Below the pieces are notes generated by a model that worked only from the letters and a program-made list of their open reading frames with translations, was not told the DNA's origin and did not search any database. Source: Cladocopium goreaui (Eukaryota > Sar > Dinophyceae > Suessiales > Symbiodiniaceae). From it: a stretch of 64,000 nt of DNA. Positions 46,701 through 56,186 of this stretch are shown piece by piece. Location of the stretch: NCBI GenBank assembly GCA_947184155.2, contig CAMXCT020003646.1, positions 437,028 to 501,027 of the forward strand. The letters run 5' to 3'. The translations under genes and the position numbers were made by a program. Position 1 is the stretch's first letter. The number at the start of each line of letters is the position of its first letter.

Positions 46701-46777
46701 GTGTCAGGGATATCTTTAGCCCTCTGAGATTGCTGCAAAACTGGATCGGGCAAAACTGGGCCGCTCACTGGAGTTTG
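43727..46777 (-). CDS. Pol: DNA methyltransferase-like, reverse transcriptase, RNase H
   Basis: An open frame of about 1,013 codons counted from GTG 46768; the frame continues from the Gag stop, so no separate ATG start is evident. Residues 45-190 form a SAM-dependent, C5-cytosine-type methyltransferase-like domain: EVFAGSGKLTAALRSLG (47-63), APPCGTSS (111-118, with the PC of motif IV) and ENPGRSF (181-187, in place of ENV). After a linker comes the reverse transcriptase: DLADAYKQIP (621-630), PFGSVASVTAFLR (661-673) and YFDDFF (693-698, YxDD). RNase H: YVDAS (854), ELEML (905), TDSES (931) and NPSDVLSR (978). All catalytic acidic residues expected by pattern are present and the frame is intact, so the copy is young. 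No protease, integrase or tyrosine recombinase is visible. Confidence 0.85.
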   Translation of the reverse strand, partial: QTPVSGPVLPDPVLQQSQRAKDIPDTRSSAGSPHQDRHQDRSLGQYFCIEVFAGSGKLTAALRSLGLRDSFGVDLKLPDHLRSPIIKYDLLKPDHVKLVQDLIASEFCIYVHFAPPCGTSSRARLIQRKGRWNPPIVRTERHPDGIPGLTGSLKARVQAANELYQVTCFLVEFCLQHKKYFSVENPGRSFMWATKPFVQLLNKFPLYEVLFHHCRYGSSRRKLTKFLHNIPTFQQLELMCDNQHLHEPWGQDPAGHWRTSEETTYPWELCRAIAAKLATQLEQDGINCTPPVFALQEASLNTMRAATDLQPRRGLPPMVPEFKAILSHPTAQPLPPGARKLSTHPGGSSASVNNKMDSENKVTIGLHFSPEEFVQKALEVGHPTRLHSFFPDEMEEVVRHCLNQTPARLSQDRTEEIKRWIHLKQSLASEETSYKELMSDRRRDILGSKNLTLFDRLLKDAGHGDVDLVKQLAEGFDLTGSLPESNVFSRKVRPAAMSCEDLRRIADMSREGMLQMVKSSGDTDLDVQLYSATMKEVSKGFLIGPISPEDLPSGSTLTRRFGVFQKNKTRPIDDYKASFVNSSVSQTETATVHTVDHVASMIACILRQTETRSLKPDLVAKTWDLADAYKQIPLSDQAFSQDAYLVVFCPATNKAEVFQQKVLPFGSVASVTAFLRVAHGIWKLGNKLLKLMWTSYFDDFFSITNAAIAKHTDLVIAAMFDLLGWKLSVDKLVDYNTICKVLGVEFDFRMSGAGLTTVNNTADRVRELCEQLDSILELGKLNKGDGERLRGRLQFASGQLFGRSARNNLRVLSKHISSNRLQLCNDTVTALDSLRHELRSNLPRTIRGPMSDHIHIYVDASFDLENYSGVGGVAFSSDGTILGYFSEEISKTFILAAMSADQHTMIQELEMLALLIAVSVWCPGHIGKRIVAFTDSESVRGSFLKTWSGNDPSSKLLRQIFLLEETHSCHVWLERVPSQSNPSDVLSRSQVAHWFGHERIRVDTTKLWEQSATCMG

Positions 46778-47998
46778 TCACTGGTGATTCTGGAGGCTAT
46801 GTGGTTGCTCACAGTTTGGCTCTGCACATAAATGCAAACCGCGAGCACACTTGCCTCCTGGTTTTGCGTCCTGGCACCCCTGCGGGAGATTGTATGCCCA
46901 ACAAAGGCGCTCATTCGACTTGGTGGTCAGGCTCTTGCCTATGAGTCCGCGTGGAATGTTAGGGCCACGACCCCTTTTGGATTTGCCCCCTTTGCCTTTG
47001 CCTTTGCCTTTCGATGGGGCTGCTGGATTCCCTTTTGGTGGAGTGCGTGACCTTGTTCTCTTGGGAGTTGCAGCTGCTTTGGGTTGAGCTGGCTTGTCAC
47101 TGCTGTTCTTCAGCGGAAGCGGCAGTAGATGAAACGTCACTGATGGATGTGCGAGCACTTTGGCAATCTCTGTTTCCAACGGCAGAGTGCCTTGCTGATC
47201 TCTTTTAAGCGTGCTCAATTTCTCTGCCATGTGGAGCCAGGCTGCACGATCTGCTCGCAAAATTTGGGCCAACGAGACCGATGAGTAACCTGGTGGTGGT
47301 GCTACATGGAGGTGGTCGAAGAGCTCCGCATGATAAGAATTCATGATATGATAGTTGCAACCCTGAACCAAATCGAAGGCTAAAGCTCTTCGTCTCATCG
47401 CATTCGCCGTTTCCAATTCAGTGGATGTTGAGCAGCTCAAGTCCTGTGCCTTGTCTCGCACTACAAGAGAGCTTTGATCAATTGAGATCTCCTTGGTGGT
47501 CTTCTTGTGTGACAACTCGGACCTCCTGGTAGCGAATTTGTCTGGCGACAAATACACGAGTGAATCCTTTTCAAGCATCCCCAAAACAAGATCGTAATTT
47601 TGAAACGCACACTCTTCCTCCCCTTTGAGCCTGAGGCCCTCAAGCCTGGTCTTCTGTTCCTTGACCCTGTTGTCCCGCTCAGCGGGGGCCAATTTGGCTT
47701 TTGTTTGGTCTTCTGTTTTGTGGACTTTATTTTGCAATTCTGCCGACAAAAGAGTTTGCGCCTCAAAGATAAGTCTTTTCATGGATGCATAGGTGCCAGG
47801 ATTGGCAACGACTAATCCGTTAAAGAGACCATCAATTTGACTATTGCTTGGGGCTTCTCCAGGTGGGCATGCTGCAAATGCTAGCCTGGCCAACGAATCA
47901 ACACGATTGGTGATGAGCGCCTCGACTTCCTCCGATGTCAGGCTGACTTCAAGCCCCCTGGATCTCAGAGCCTCCTTCGACTCCAAAAGAGTACTCAT
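46778..47998 (-). CDS. Gag-like protein with CCCH zinc knuckle
   Basis: 406 codons from ATG 47998, the first ATG of the frame, which stays open a little further upstream. The middle is helical and charged. A Lys/Gly/Pro-rich basic tract (residues about 325-360) precedes a Cys/His cluster (CWAYNLPQGC, then C-x8-C and CARGLH) at the C-terminus. This is the layout of nucleic-acid-binding capsid proteins of dinoflagellate retroelements. The ORF ends in TGA followed by CAA, and the next codons continue in the same frame into Pol, so readthrough would give a Gag-Pol fusion. Confidence 0.75.
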   Translation of the reverse strand: MSTLLESKEALRSRGLEVSLTSEEVEALITNRVDSLARLAFAACPPGEAPSNSQIDGLFNGLVVANPGTYASMKRLIFEAQTLLSAELQNKVHKTEDQTKAKLAPAERDNRVKEQKTRLEGLRLKGEEECAFQNYDLVLGMLEKDSLVYLSPDKFATRRSELSHKKTTKEISIDQSSLVVRDKAQDLSCSTSTELETANAMRRRALAFDLVQGCNYHIMNSYHAELFDHLHVAPPPGYSSVSLAQILRADRAAWLHMAEKLSTLKRDQQGTLPLETEIAKVLAHPSVTFHLLPLPLKNSSDKPAQPKAAATPKRTRSRTPPKGNPAAPSKGKGKGKGGKSKRGRGPNIPRGLIGKSLTTKSNERLCWAYNLPQGCQDAKPGGKCARGLHLCAEPNCEQPHSLQNHQ

Positions 47999-48620
47999 GC
48001 CGATGAAACGCAGGAGAAATGAGTGCAAAAGTAGAATTGTATTGCAAACGATATGTCCTGTTTAAGACTTGGATATGCACCTGTTATTGTTTTGTGTATG
48101 TTAATGCAAAACCTGTCAATAGATTGGATTCTTGGCCCGAGTAACTTCGACCCACTTTCACCGTCCAAATTTGAAAGTTTTTCACATGCATGGTAAATCT
48201 CACATGTCGCACTTGCGAAGTGACAACTCTCATTCACCGAAATGGTGTATGACCAGAAAAAGGCACTTGCCTTTATAATCTGTCGTTCTGACGACCATGT
48301 ATGGTTGCATGATCATTCATTTCATGTTTATTACACTGCTGGCACGTGCCAGTTCTGATGTGACTTTCTCAACACATCGACGGAGCAGCCTTTTTCTCTC
48401 TCTCAGTTCGCCACTTCTTCAATCCTGCTGCCATCTGACCTACCGTTCTAATTGGTTTGGATGCTGCGCACCGCTTACATTTCCGAAATTCCAAAAATGG
48501 AGATTCATCTACCTGCTCAAAATCAGAAGTAATTCGAACCCCGCAACTGAAAACTTCCGAACCTCCGACAGCGGACACATGAACTACCTGCGTACGGATG
48601 TTCCTGTACATGACCACATA

Positions 48621-48913
48621 GCGAAAAATTTTGAATGAGATGAACTTCAAACTGATGAAGGTTGACAATGAAGTTGTTCCTGATGACATACATGTTGAAA
48701 ATGTCATGCATACATGTCAACCTCATGAAGTTCATGTGGTGGCACTTGCCACTGTCACACTTGTGACTGGAACCGAAAAACCACATTGCCGAACGAATGA
48801 ATTGACAAGCTCACAAAACCAAAAGGACACACCGCATCACTCAAATGGAAGTTTCGTTTCAAGATGAGCTCAGTCTCATAAAAATCTATCATGACTTCTT
48901 CATGAGAGCATTC
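48621..48913 (-). repeat. Split direct repeat A1 (outer 5' end)
   Basis: 293 bp, no difference seen from A2. Its outer end (48913) meets a T-run in flanking DNA. Confidence 0.9.
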
Positions 48914-49125
48914 TTTTTGCCTAACGCACTGACGCAAGAATGTTAGCAACTGTTTCACCACCTGTTTTTTCAATTCAAATTTTCAATTTTAATTGCGCAA
49001 GTCCTCATGAACACACTATTTTTCGGGAAACCGTCTGTTGTTTAAGCTATCGGCTGACTCGCCGCCCCACAAAGGGTGTCATTTTTTGCGATTGCATACT
49101 TCCATGTCGTGCAAGGTATGCTGGT

Positions 49126-49180
49126 ACGGTGGGGTGGGGTGGGTTGGGGTGGGGTGGGGTGGGGTAGGGTGGGTGGGGCT
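49126..49180 (+). repeat. GGGGT-type G-rich tract
   Basis: About eleven gggt/ggggt units in tandem. It could form a G-quadruplex. It is not the TTTAGGG telomere repeat. Confidence 0.9.
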
Positions 49181-49265
49181 AATAACGTTCCTTGGCACTT
49201 GCACACCTACATGATGCTGGGGTGGGTATGGCTAATAACGTTTTTGGCACCTGCGCGAAAATAAA

Positions 49266-49645
49266 TATGTTGCTACGCTTGCACATGTTGTTAACGTACG
49301 CGAACATAGGTTTAATGTTACGCTGCTAGAATATGTTGCTACGCTTGCGCATGTTGTTAGCGTAGGCGAACATAGGTTGGATGTTACGCTGATAAAATAT
49401 GTTGCTACGTTTGCGCTGTTATAACGTACGCGAACATAGGTTTCGGGTCGCGCTGAGAGAATATATTGCTACGTTTGCGTATGTTGTTAACGTACGCAAA
49501 CATAGGTTTTGTGTCGCGCTAATAAAATATGTTGCTACCTTTGCGCATGTTGTTATCATGCGCGAACATAGGTTTCAGGTCGCGCTGATAGAATATGAGG
49601 CTACGATTGCACATGTTGTTAACGTACGCGAACATAGGTTTCAGG
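49266..49645 (+). repeat. 66-bp tandem minisatellite, about six units
   Basis: Each unit contains atatgttgctacg, gttgttaacgtacgcgaaca and taggtt. The last units are in one open frame (22-residue period, REHRFQVAL motif). Whether it is translated cannot be told. Confidence 0.9.
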
Positions 49646-49649
49646 TCAT

Positions 49650-51320
49650 TTGCTCTGATGGTGCGAAAGCTTTGAAAGCCGTCACGGGCAAAAACTCTTG
49701 TTCTAAGCAGTTCAAATGCACAGAGGTCTCGCACAAAAAACAACAATTTGTCATAAAAAACGAGTCAAGTTCAACAACCGTTTTGTGGTCGCAGGCGCCC
49801 AGCACCTTGACTTCGCATGGAAAATTTTGAAAAAATGAAAACCGATGGTTTTTGCCCAAAAACACAAATCTCATGGGGAACCAGCGAAAATCGTGGGACA
49901 TCGGCGCGAAGCTTCCAATCGAGGCAAAAGGTTTCCATCACTAGTTCCATCTTGGAAGAACTTTCCGCATGAGTGCGTCAGAATTGTAAAAAGATGCGCC
50001 CAAGCTGTAAGGACATGGGATTTTTTGATCAAGAAACATTTCCAATTTTTTCCCAACGTGATAAAATGAAACGATCGTTTCGCCTGCACAAAATACCATG
50101 TTCTCAATTTTGAATTGGCCCTCTCATTACAAAATGATACTTTCAAAATGCCTCCCCAAAATGAAAAACGTAAGAAACACTTGGCTTCAGCATGTCACCT
50201 TGAGAATAAAAAAAAATGTCGACAGCTCCAGGCGAGTCAGCGGATCCCTTTGTTTAAATAGCGTTTGGTTGATCCGTGAAGCAAAACCACGGAGCAGATC
50301 CGCAGCTGCAAGTTGTCAAATATCCACATTCGCATTCGGAATTCTCATTTAGAACCAACAATCTACTCAAGGTTGGGTGAAGTTTGGTTGCGTTCACTCG
50401 TTTCTAAATTGTGTGTTTCTTGTGCTTGGGTCACAAACACCTCACGATAAAAACTGATACTACACTTGCCAAATTTAAGCGACATGGGATGCAACACATG
50501 AAACTACAGCTACACAATGATGCATGTGTCAACAAGGCATCACTACCATGAGAACTACGCAACCAGGCAAAGCTTGGAAATCATCAAATGGCCAAAGGGA
50601 AATGCCGCTGGGACAAACATTGCTGTGCAACTACTTGCAACTGTCCATTTTCACCATTCGAGCTGAAGCTCAAATGTCCTTTCAAGACTTCATTTGGTTT
50701 CACTTCTTCAAGATTTTGTAATCATTTGAATTTGGATGACCTCCACTTCACAAGTCGGACCCAGTACCTTCGGACTCACTGGAATGACCACGTCCACTCC
50801 TCTGGATCGTTCACTTGACACATCTAGCTATTCATGTATGTTCGGCCTCGCTCGCCTTGCGTCTCCATCTCAACATCACTTTCAGATTGTTCCTCCTCTT
50901 CCATGGTTTCTAGTCCATCAGATGAGAGCATGCTATAACCTTTTAATGCCACTGCATTGCCATGCGCATTTGAAGCTGGAGCAGATCTGGAAATTGCACC
51001 AAGCGTTGTAACAAGTTGCGAACCAACCTCCACTGCACGCTCTGCAACATCCAACACTGAACACGTCACGTCTCGACCACTGACAAGTCACGGGAGAGCT
51101 CTCATCTTCTGCAATGTCCAACTCATCCCCACTGCGGCACTCATCACAACGTGCAGAAATTCGCCTGGCATCTGTAGTTGCAGCTCGAAGCATCGCAGTG
51201 GAAATGACATGTTCCCATCACCATCTGCAGAGTTCATTCCATCGCATCCCTGAAACTTCAACGAACATTGCATCCCTTGATGAAAACTTTTCCAGGGTCA
51301 TCGCTGCCCTCCAAGGCGCC
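49650..51320. other. No recognised gene; possible copia flank
   Basis: Mixed sequence. 50824-51193 (minus) has protein-like frames next to the copia remnant and may belong to it. Confidence 0.35.
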
Positions 51321-51323
51321 CAC

Positions 51324-51712
51324 TCATCTGTAGTAAAGTCCAAGCGCTGCCATCAATGACCGAAGCCGTCCTGCAGAGAAGACGCTTTGTGCCAATGTCA
51401 GCTGGATTCATGTTGCCGCTGATGACACTGCACAACTTGATTGCTCAATGTGCCACCAATTCTTGGAGCCACAAAATCCTGCAGCCAAGATGGCGTAGGC
51501 GACCAACTCCTTGGCGTTGAACGAAACCTTTTGCACCACTGCTGTTGGTGTAGACAAAGATCAAGGTCCTACGATCGGTCAGCCATGCAAGCAATCTAGA
51601 CAGCAAGATTGCGTCTGATGAGCCACTGCTGCACGCATACACTTCTGCCTCTAGACTTGACTTCTGACTTCTACAAGACAAGCTGACAACTTTCTGACTT
51701 CTAGAAGCAGAG
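51324..51712 (-). pseudogene. Ty1/copia retrotransposon RNase H and C-terminus, broken
   Basis: On the minus strand the product resembles the end of copia Pol: SSLEAEVYACSSG, SDAILLSRLLAWL, then GVGRLRHLGCRILWLQ and NMNPADIGTKRL, with the typical tail GRLRSLMAALGLYYR before a stop at 51324. Three lesions are visible: an internal duplication (SRSQK...CRSQK), an in-frame TGA after VAH, and a frameshift after TKRL. The RNase H TDSS-type site reads TNSS, so the catalytic Asp is lost. Nothing of RT or integrase is seen; upstream is the AT-only block. Confidence 0.8.
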
Positions 51713-51799
51713 AAAGGCATGCAACTTCTGTTGAACACACGTAGACAAGAACTGGATCATTGGAGTGATCCCTCGGGAACTGAATCCCGCAAAACCAAA

Positions 51800-52255
51800 C
51801 CAGATTTTATACTATATTACATTATTTATTAAATTACATTATATATTAAAGTATAATATATTATAGTTTAATATATAATAATAAATTAAACAATACTTCG
51901 TTTTAATATATTTAAGATTATTATATTATAATAAATTAAAAAAATAAACTATTTTATACTTTACTATTTAAGATTATATTATATTATATTATTAATAAAT
52001 TTAATATATTTAAGATTATATTTTATTATATTATAATAAATTAAACTATTTTATACTTTACTATATTATCTTATATTATATTGTATTGTATTATAATCCA
52101 TTTTTTTGTATTTTATTTTTTGATTATTTTTATTATACGATATCTTATATTATATTATATAAATTATTTTTTATGTTATTTTATGATATTTTATTACGTT
52201 ATGTTGTTTTTTACTACATTATATTTTCTACTTTATTATATTTATATATATATAT
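51800..52255. repeat. AT-only block, about 450 bp
   Basis: Nearly pure A and T with recurring ttatattatatt, taagattatatt and aataaattaa motifs. It ends at (ta)n followed by GC-rich DNA. No coding or RNA feature. Confidence 0.9.
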
Positions 52256-53610
52256 AGGATCCCGGTGGCCACTGAAATGCGCCCAGGTGCATCACCGAAG
52301 TCCTGCGGGTACGTTTACACGGGCCGCGGGGAGGTGTCTTCGTTGGTCACCGACCCCCCCTGCAACCCCCCGCTATATGTAAAAAAGAAAAGATACCAGA
52401 AGTTTTACATCTGTTCAGATGCCCCCGGCCAAAGCCGGGTCAACCCTGAAAGGCAAGAGGAAGAAAAAAGCGGACACAAACGACGGGTCAACGGACAAAA
52501 CAGCGCAGGGGGGGAACAAACGGACCTCCAGAACCCCACGACACACTACAGAAGGGCACGGGGGATTAAGGGAATAATTAGGAACCAATGGGGTTAAGTT
52601 GGTCGATTGGGATCAGTCCCAAAAAAGCAAGGTCGTCGTGCGTTACTCCCTCGAAGGGACGGTAGTCAGTCAACCCACGAATGGGCATTGGACGGCTTTC
52701 AATTCTTCACGAATTAGGTGCACAACTTGTCAACCTCACCAGATACCAGAAAAGACCACACCTGCAGGAAAAAGCCATGGACTTGAAGCCTTTCTTGAAG
52801 CATGCATGTCATGTAGGCAGTATCTCTGTCCGTGGTAAAAACCTGGTTTCTGACTGTTCCGTCCGTCTCTCTTGGGCAAAAGTTGGAAGATTTCTGACCG
52901 TTCACATAGACGACTTGAGCAGCGGGACGTCGCAAAAAAGGTGAGAAACGGTCAGACCCACTGTTTCACCATACTTTAGCAAATTACCAGATTCGAATGT
53001 GTAAATTCGGAGGTCAGTTCGTCTGCATTCTCTCAAATGGGTTCCCTCAAATGGGTCTATGTGAAAAATCATCGTATGTATAGCTAGCGTAGCGATCTTG
53101 TGCTTGAACTTAGGTAGTTGTTAGGTGTTTCGCAGTTGTAGTTTGTTGGACTTTGTCAGTTTGGACTTTCTTTTGTAGTTTGCAGGTGATTGTGATGTAG
53201 TAAGCAGCCTCATCTCATTACGTCACAAAGAGTTGTGACGTAGTTGCCATTTTTCGTTTGTAGTTAACTGTTTTTGAGTTTTGTGCACGAGAAAAACTTG
53301 CACGAAACCAATCGAAGAATTTTTAGGAACCGAGAAACCTGTTTTGCACGTTTCTAGATTCGTAGAGTCCTTTTTGCATGACTAGATTTGTAGAGTTTAT
53401 GGAATTTCCTTAACTGGACTGGAATTCAGTTTGCTCATCCCACAAAAACTCACTCAGTTTCTGTATTCTGAACTGGCGAAAAGTGGGTGAGTGTGTCACC
53501 GTGAGACGGCCTGGGAGAGCTGAGACTGCAGAAACGCGAAACTCTCACTGTTTGTTTTTCTCGAGAACACCTGCGAAGGCTTCTTCGTAAAAAAGCAGCC
53601 GTTGTAAAAC
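52256..53610. other. No recognised gene
   Basis: Short open frames without motifs. Between about 53080 and 53480 the sequence is T/G-rich with recurring tttgtagttt words. Confidence 0.4.
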
Positions 53611-54370
53611 ATCTGCAGATCTACGTCTTCACACTTTCACATCTGCAGATCTACATCTTCACACCTTCACATCTGCAGATCTACATCTTCACACCTTCAC
53701 ATCTGCAGATCTACATCTTCACACTTTCACATCTGCAGATCTACATCGTCACACCTTCACATCTGCAGATCTACATCTTCACACCTTCACATCTGCAGAT
53801 CTACAACTTATCACCTTCACATCTGCAGATCTACATCTTCTCAGCTTCACATCTGCAGATCTACATCTTCGCACCTTCACATCTGCTGATCTACATCTTC
53901 ACACCTTCACATCTGCAGATCTACATCTTCACACCTTCACATCTGCCGATCTACTTCCTCGCCCCTTCACATCTCACACCTGCAGATCTAAGATCTTCAC
54001 ACCCTCACAGCTGCAGATCTACATCTTCACACCCTCACCTCTGCAGATCTACATCTTCACACCCTCACATCTGCAGATCTACATCTTCACACCCTCACAT
54101 CTGCAGATCTACATCTTTACACCCTCACACCTGCAGATCTACATCTTCACACCCTCACATCTGCAGATCTACATCTTCACACCCTCACAGCTGCAGATCT
54201 ACATCTTCACACCCTCACAGCTGCAGATCTACATCTTCACACCCTCACATCTGCAGATCTACATCTTCACACCTTCACATCTGCTGATCTACATCTTCAC
54301 ACCCTCACCTCTGCAGATCTACATCTTCACACCTTCACATCTGCCGATCTACTTCCTCGCCCCTTCACAT
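53611..54370 (+). repeat. 30-bp minisatellite, about 25 units
   Basis: The unit is atctgcagatctacatcttc + acaccttcac. The variant ending cttcctcgccccttcac occurs twice (about 53940 and 54340), each time at the end of a block, so the array looks like two rounds of amplification of a larger segment. Register shifts once at about 53985. Confidence 0.95.
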
Positions 54371-54721
54371 CTCTCCTCCTTTCTTTCTCTCGCTCTTCTT
54401 TCTATCTCTCTCTTACAGAGGAGGCCCTGTCCCCTTAGACTCCTGACAGGTCTCATATGAATCACATTGCGGATCGCGGATCAGCTGGTTTGCTTTAAAA
54501 GAATTTTACTTTATTCCGACTTGAAATACGATCCGCCACGCAGGCCACGCGAAATGAGGATGCTTATAAGACGCTAAACGGGAAAAAGCTTTCTTCCTCC
54601 TGATGTATACACCAATCCTTCGCTACTCCGCGCTATTCCGCTACTCCGTGCTATGTTGCAATTCAATTGCCCAATGTAATTGACACGATATCGAAACGAT
54701 GACGGAGTAAGAAAGCCTTCA

Positions 54722-55108
54722 ATACTTCACCTTCCCACATCTTACCAGATTCTTCTCCATCCCGTTTTAAATTTATGCTATTAATTCACAACGGGATTTA
54801 CTGAAAGATGATGATTCATCTTCTGTCTGGGCTGAAAACTTTGGTAGGAATCAAGGGGGCCAACAAGGGGCAGTAAAGTGTTCAATGCAATCATCCAAAT
54901 GGAAGCTGGCCACCTGCGCAAAAACCCATCTTCCCACATCTTAGCAAATTCTGAATCCGTCCCGTTTTAAATTGATACTATGAATTAATAACTTCTGTCC
55001 GGACTGAAAACTTGGTGGGAGTCTAGAAGGGGCCAAGGGGAGCCAACAAGGGACAGTAGAGATTCAATGCAATCATCCAACTGGAAGCCGGCCACCTGCG
55101 CGAAACCC
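54722..55108 (+). repeat. Two diverged ~190-bp tandem copies
   Basis: cttcccacatctta, cccgttttaaatt and attcaatgcaatcatccaa recur in the same order at about 54730-54925 and 54930-55108. Confidence 0.8.
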
Positions 55109-55143
55109 CGCAAACTCCGCAACAACAAGAAACACCTCAAGCA

Positions 55144-55735
55144 TTTTTTCCTTCCAACGCCTTCATGGCTTTCGCCAGGTCGTTACACACGTTCAACCGC
55201 AGCAAAAGAGCTGAATTGTAAATTGGCATGCAAGGCCGTCAAATAGGTCGGCAGCCTCAAAAGAGCTGGTAATGGACCAATACAAAGTCCAGTGAGCAAT
55301 CCCATCAAAAACAAAAAACCACAAAACAACAACCAAAACAAATCAAACAGAAACAGAAGAGTGGGAGTGGAACCAGCAATGGAACCTACATGCATGATGA
55401 CAACTTGTGTGTCATTGAGACTGGCCACCGATGATAAGCAAAACAGAGAAAACAAAGAAACACAAAACAGGGCCAGGTAAGAGGGCGAAAAGCAACACAG
55501 CTCAAAGCGGAAACCAGGGATCCCCCCAGCCAGGATCCCCGAGATCACAGAGAGCAGCCGTTCAGGCATAACATACGCCCTGGCATCGAAGCAAACACCG
55601 ACAACGCCGGGTCGCAACGGTGAAAAACGAAGAACGGTGAAACAGGAGGTGAAACATGATCTATTGTGAGAAGAGACAGCTGTGGCTATGGCAGTCAGGG
55701 CGCACTCGAGTCCGCTCAGTAATTCTTTTCCAAGC
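55144..55735 (+). repeat. Dispersed retroposon family, copy 1
   Basis: Begins ttttttccttccaacgcc and contains gccaggtcgtt, then a ccaatacaaagtcc motif followed by an A/C-rich tract. It matches 59228-59612 in inverted orientation and the 5' parts of copies 2 and 3. Confidence 0.7.
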
Positions 55736-56001
55736 ATTATTATCATTGGGAGCTGTAGAGCACCCTTGCAGTGCATGCAGCTTTCAAAACTGTATCCAAT
55801 GCGATCGAGTTAGCGATGATTGCCAGCTCAACAGCATTGATGCAGGCTTGCAAGCGTGGAGCTCCTTCAGCGGTCAACAACTGTATGTGCTGCAGTCAAT
55901 TGTCTTCGGTACGGTCGGTTGACCATAGTTGCTGGCTGAGTCGCATTGATACAGGGATGCGAGCGTTTTCCTCTGGACAGGGACCAGGTCTGTCAACGAA
56001 G

Positions 56002-56022
56002 TGTTCAGCTGAAGTCCTGGAC
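56002..56022. repeat. SINE target-site duplication, left copy (21 bp)
   Basis: Starts tgttcagctgaagtcctgga. The identical 21 bp recur at 56166-56186. Confidence 0.95.
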
Positions 56023-56165
56023 TTTTTTTTTTTGGTCGGCGCCCTTTGCCTTTCGGCGGGTCGCACTTGAGACTCCCAAGTGGACCAGCAGAGATTCGAA
56101 CCACCACCGGCAGTCTGTCAGCGCTGGCAAGACCAACGCCATACCAACTGAGCCATCGGGTCGCC
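56023..56165 (-). mobile_element. tRNA-derived SINE with poly(A) tail
   Basis: A 143-bp insertion between perfect 21-bp target duplications. Read on the minus strand it starts ggcgacccgatggctcag, has a Pol III A box (TGGCTCAGTTGG, 56155-56144) and B box (GGTTCGAATC, 56102-56093) at tRNA spacing, a tRNA-like anticodon arm (loop GTCTTGC; a CTT anticodon is possible), a short GC-rich tail region and ends in eleven A. The T and acceptor stems do not pair fully, so it is tRNA-derived rather than a tRNA gene. The intact duplications point to a recent insertion, into a sequence that was open on the minus strand (56427-56166). Confidence 0.9.
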
Positions 56166-56186
56166 TGTTCAGCTGAAGTCCTGGAC
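56166..56186. repeat. SINE target-site duplication, right copy (21 bp)
   Basis: Identical to 56002-56022. Confidence 0.95.

Larger units (their letters stand above)
42721..48913 (-). mobile_element. Split-direct-repeat retrotransposon (DIRS/PAT/Ngaro-like), 6.2 kb
   Basis: Read on the minus strand the order is: repeat A1 (48913-48621), leader, Gag-like ORF (47998-46778), Pol-like ORF (46777-43727), repeat B1 (43729-43588), repeat A2 (43587-43295), a 432-bp spacer, repeat B2 (42862-42721). A1/A2 (293 bp) are identical as far as I could read and B1/B2 (142 bp) match end to end. B1 abuts A2 with no gap, as required if B1A2 is a copy of the circle junction used by tyrosine-recombinase retroelements. 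There are no LTRs and no target duplication; a T-run at the right edge and TT at the left edge fit recombination at a short shared sequence. No tyrosine recombinase ORF was found, so this copy may depend on another element. Confidence 0.8.

Noticed and set aside
42721-48913. Interpretation as an LTR retrotransposon
   Set aside because: The outer ends are different repeats (A and B), the inner copies are fused as B1A2, and no target duplication is seen. This fits split direct repeats, not LTRs.
51800-52255. AT-only block as organelle-derived DNA
   Set aside because: No organellar coding sequence or rRNA fragment is visible; simple AT repeats explain it.
55183-55776. 197-codon hydrophobic minus-strand frame
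   Set aside because: It is the complement of the A/C-rich retroposon tail; T/G-rich DNA reads as hydrophobic residues.
56093-56165. Functional tRNA-Lys gene
   Set aside because: The acceptor and T stems do not pair, and the unit ends in poly(A) inside target duplications; it is a SINE.
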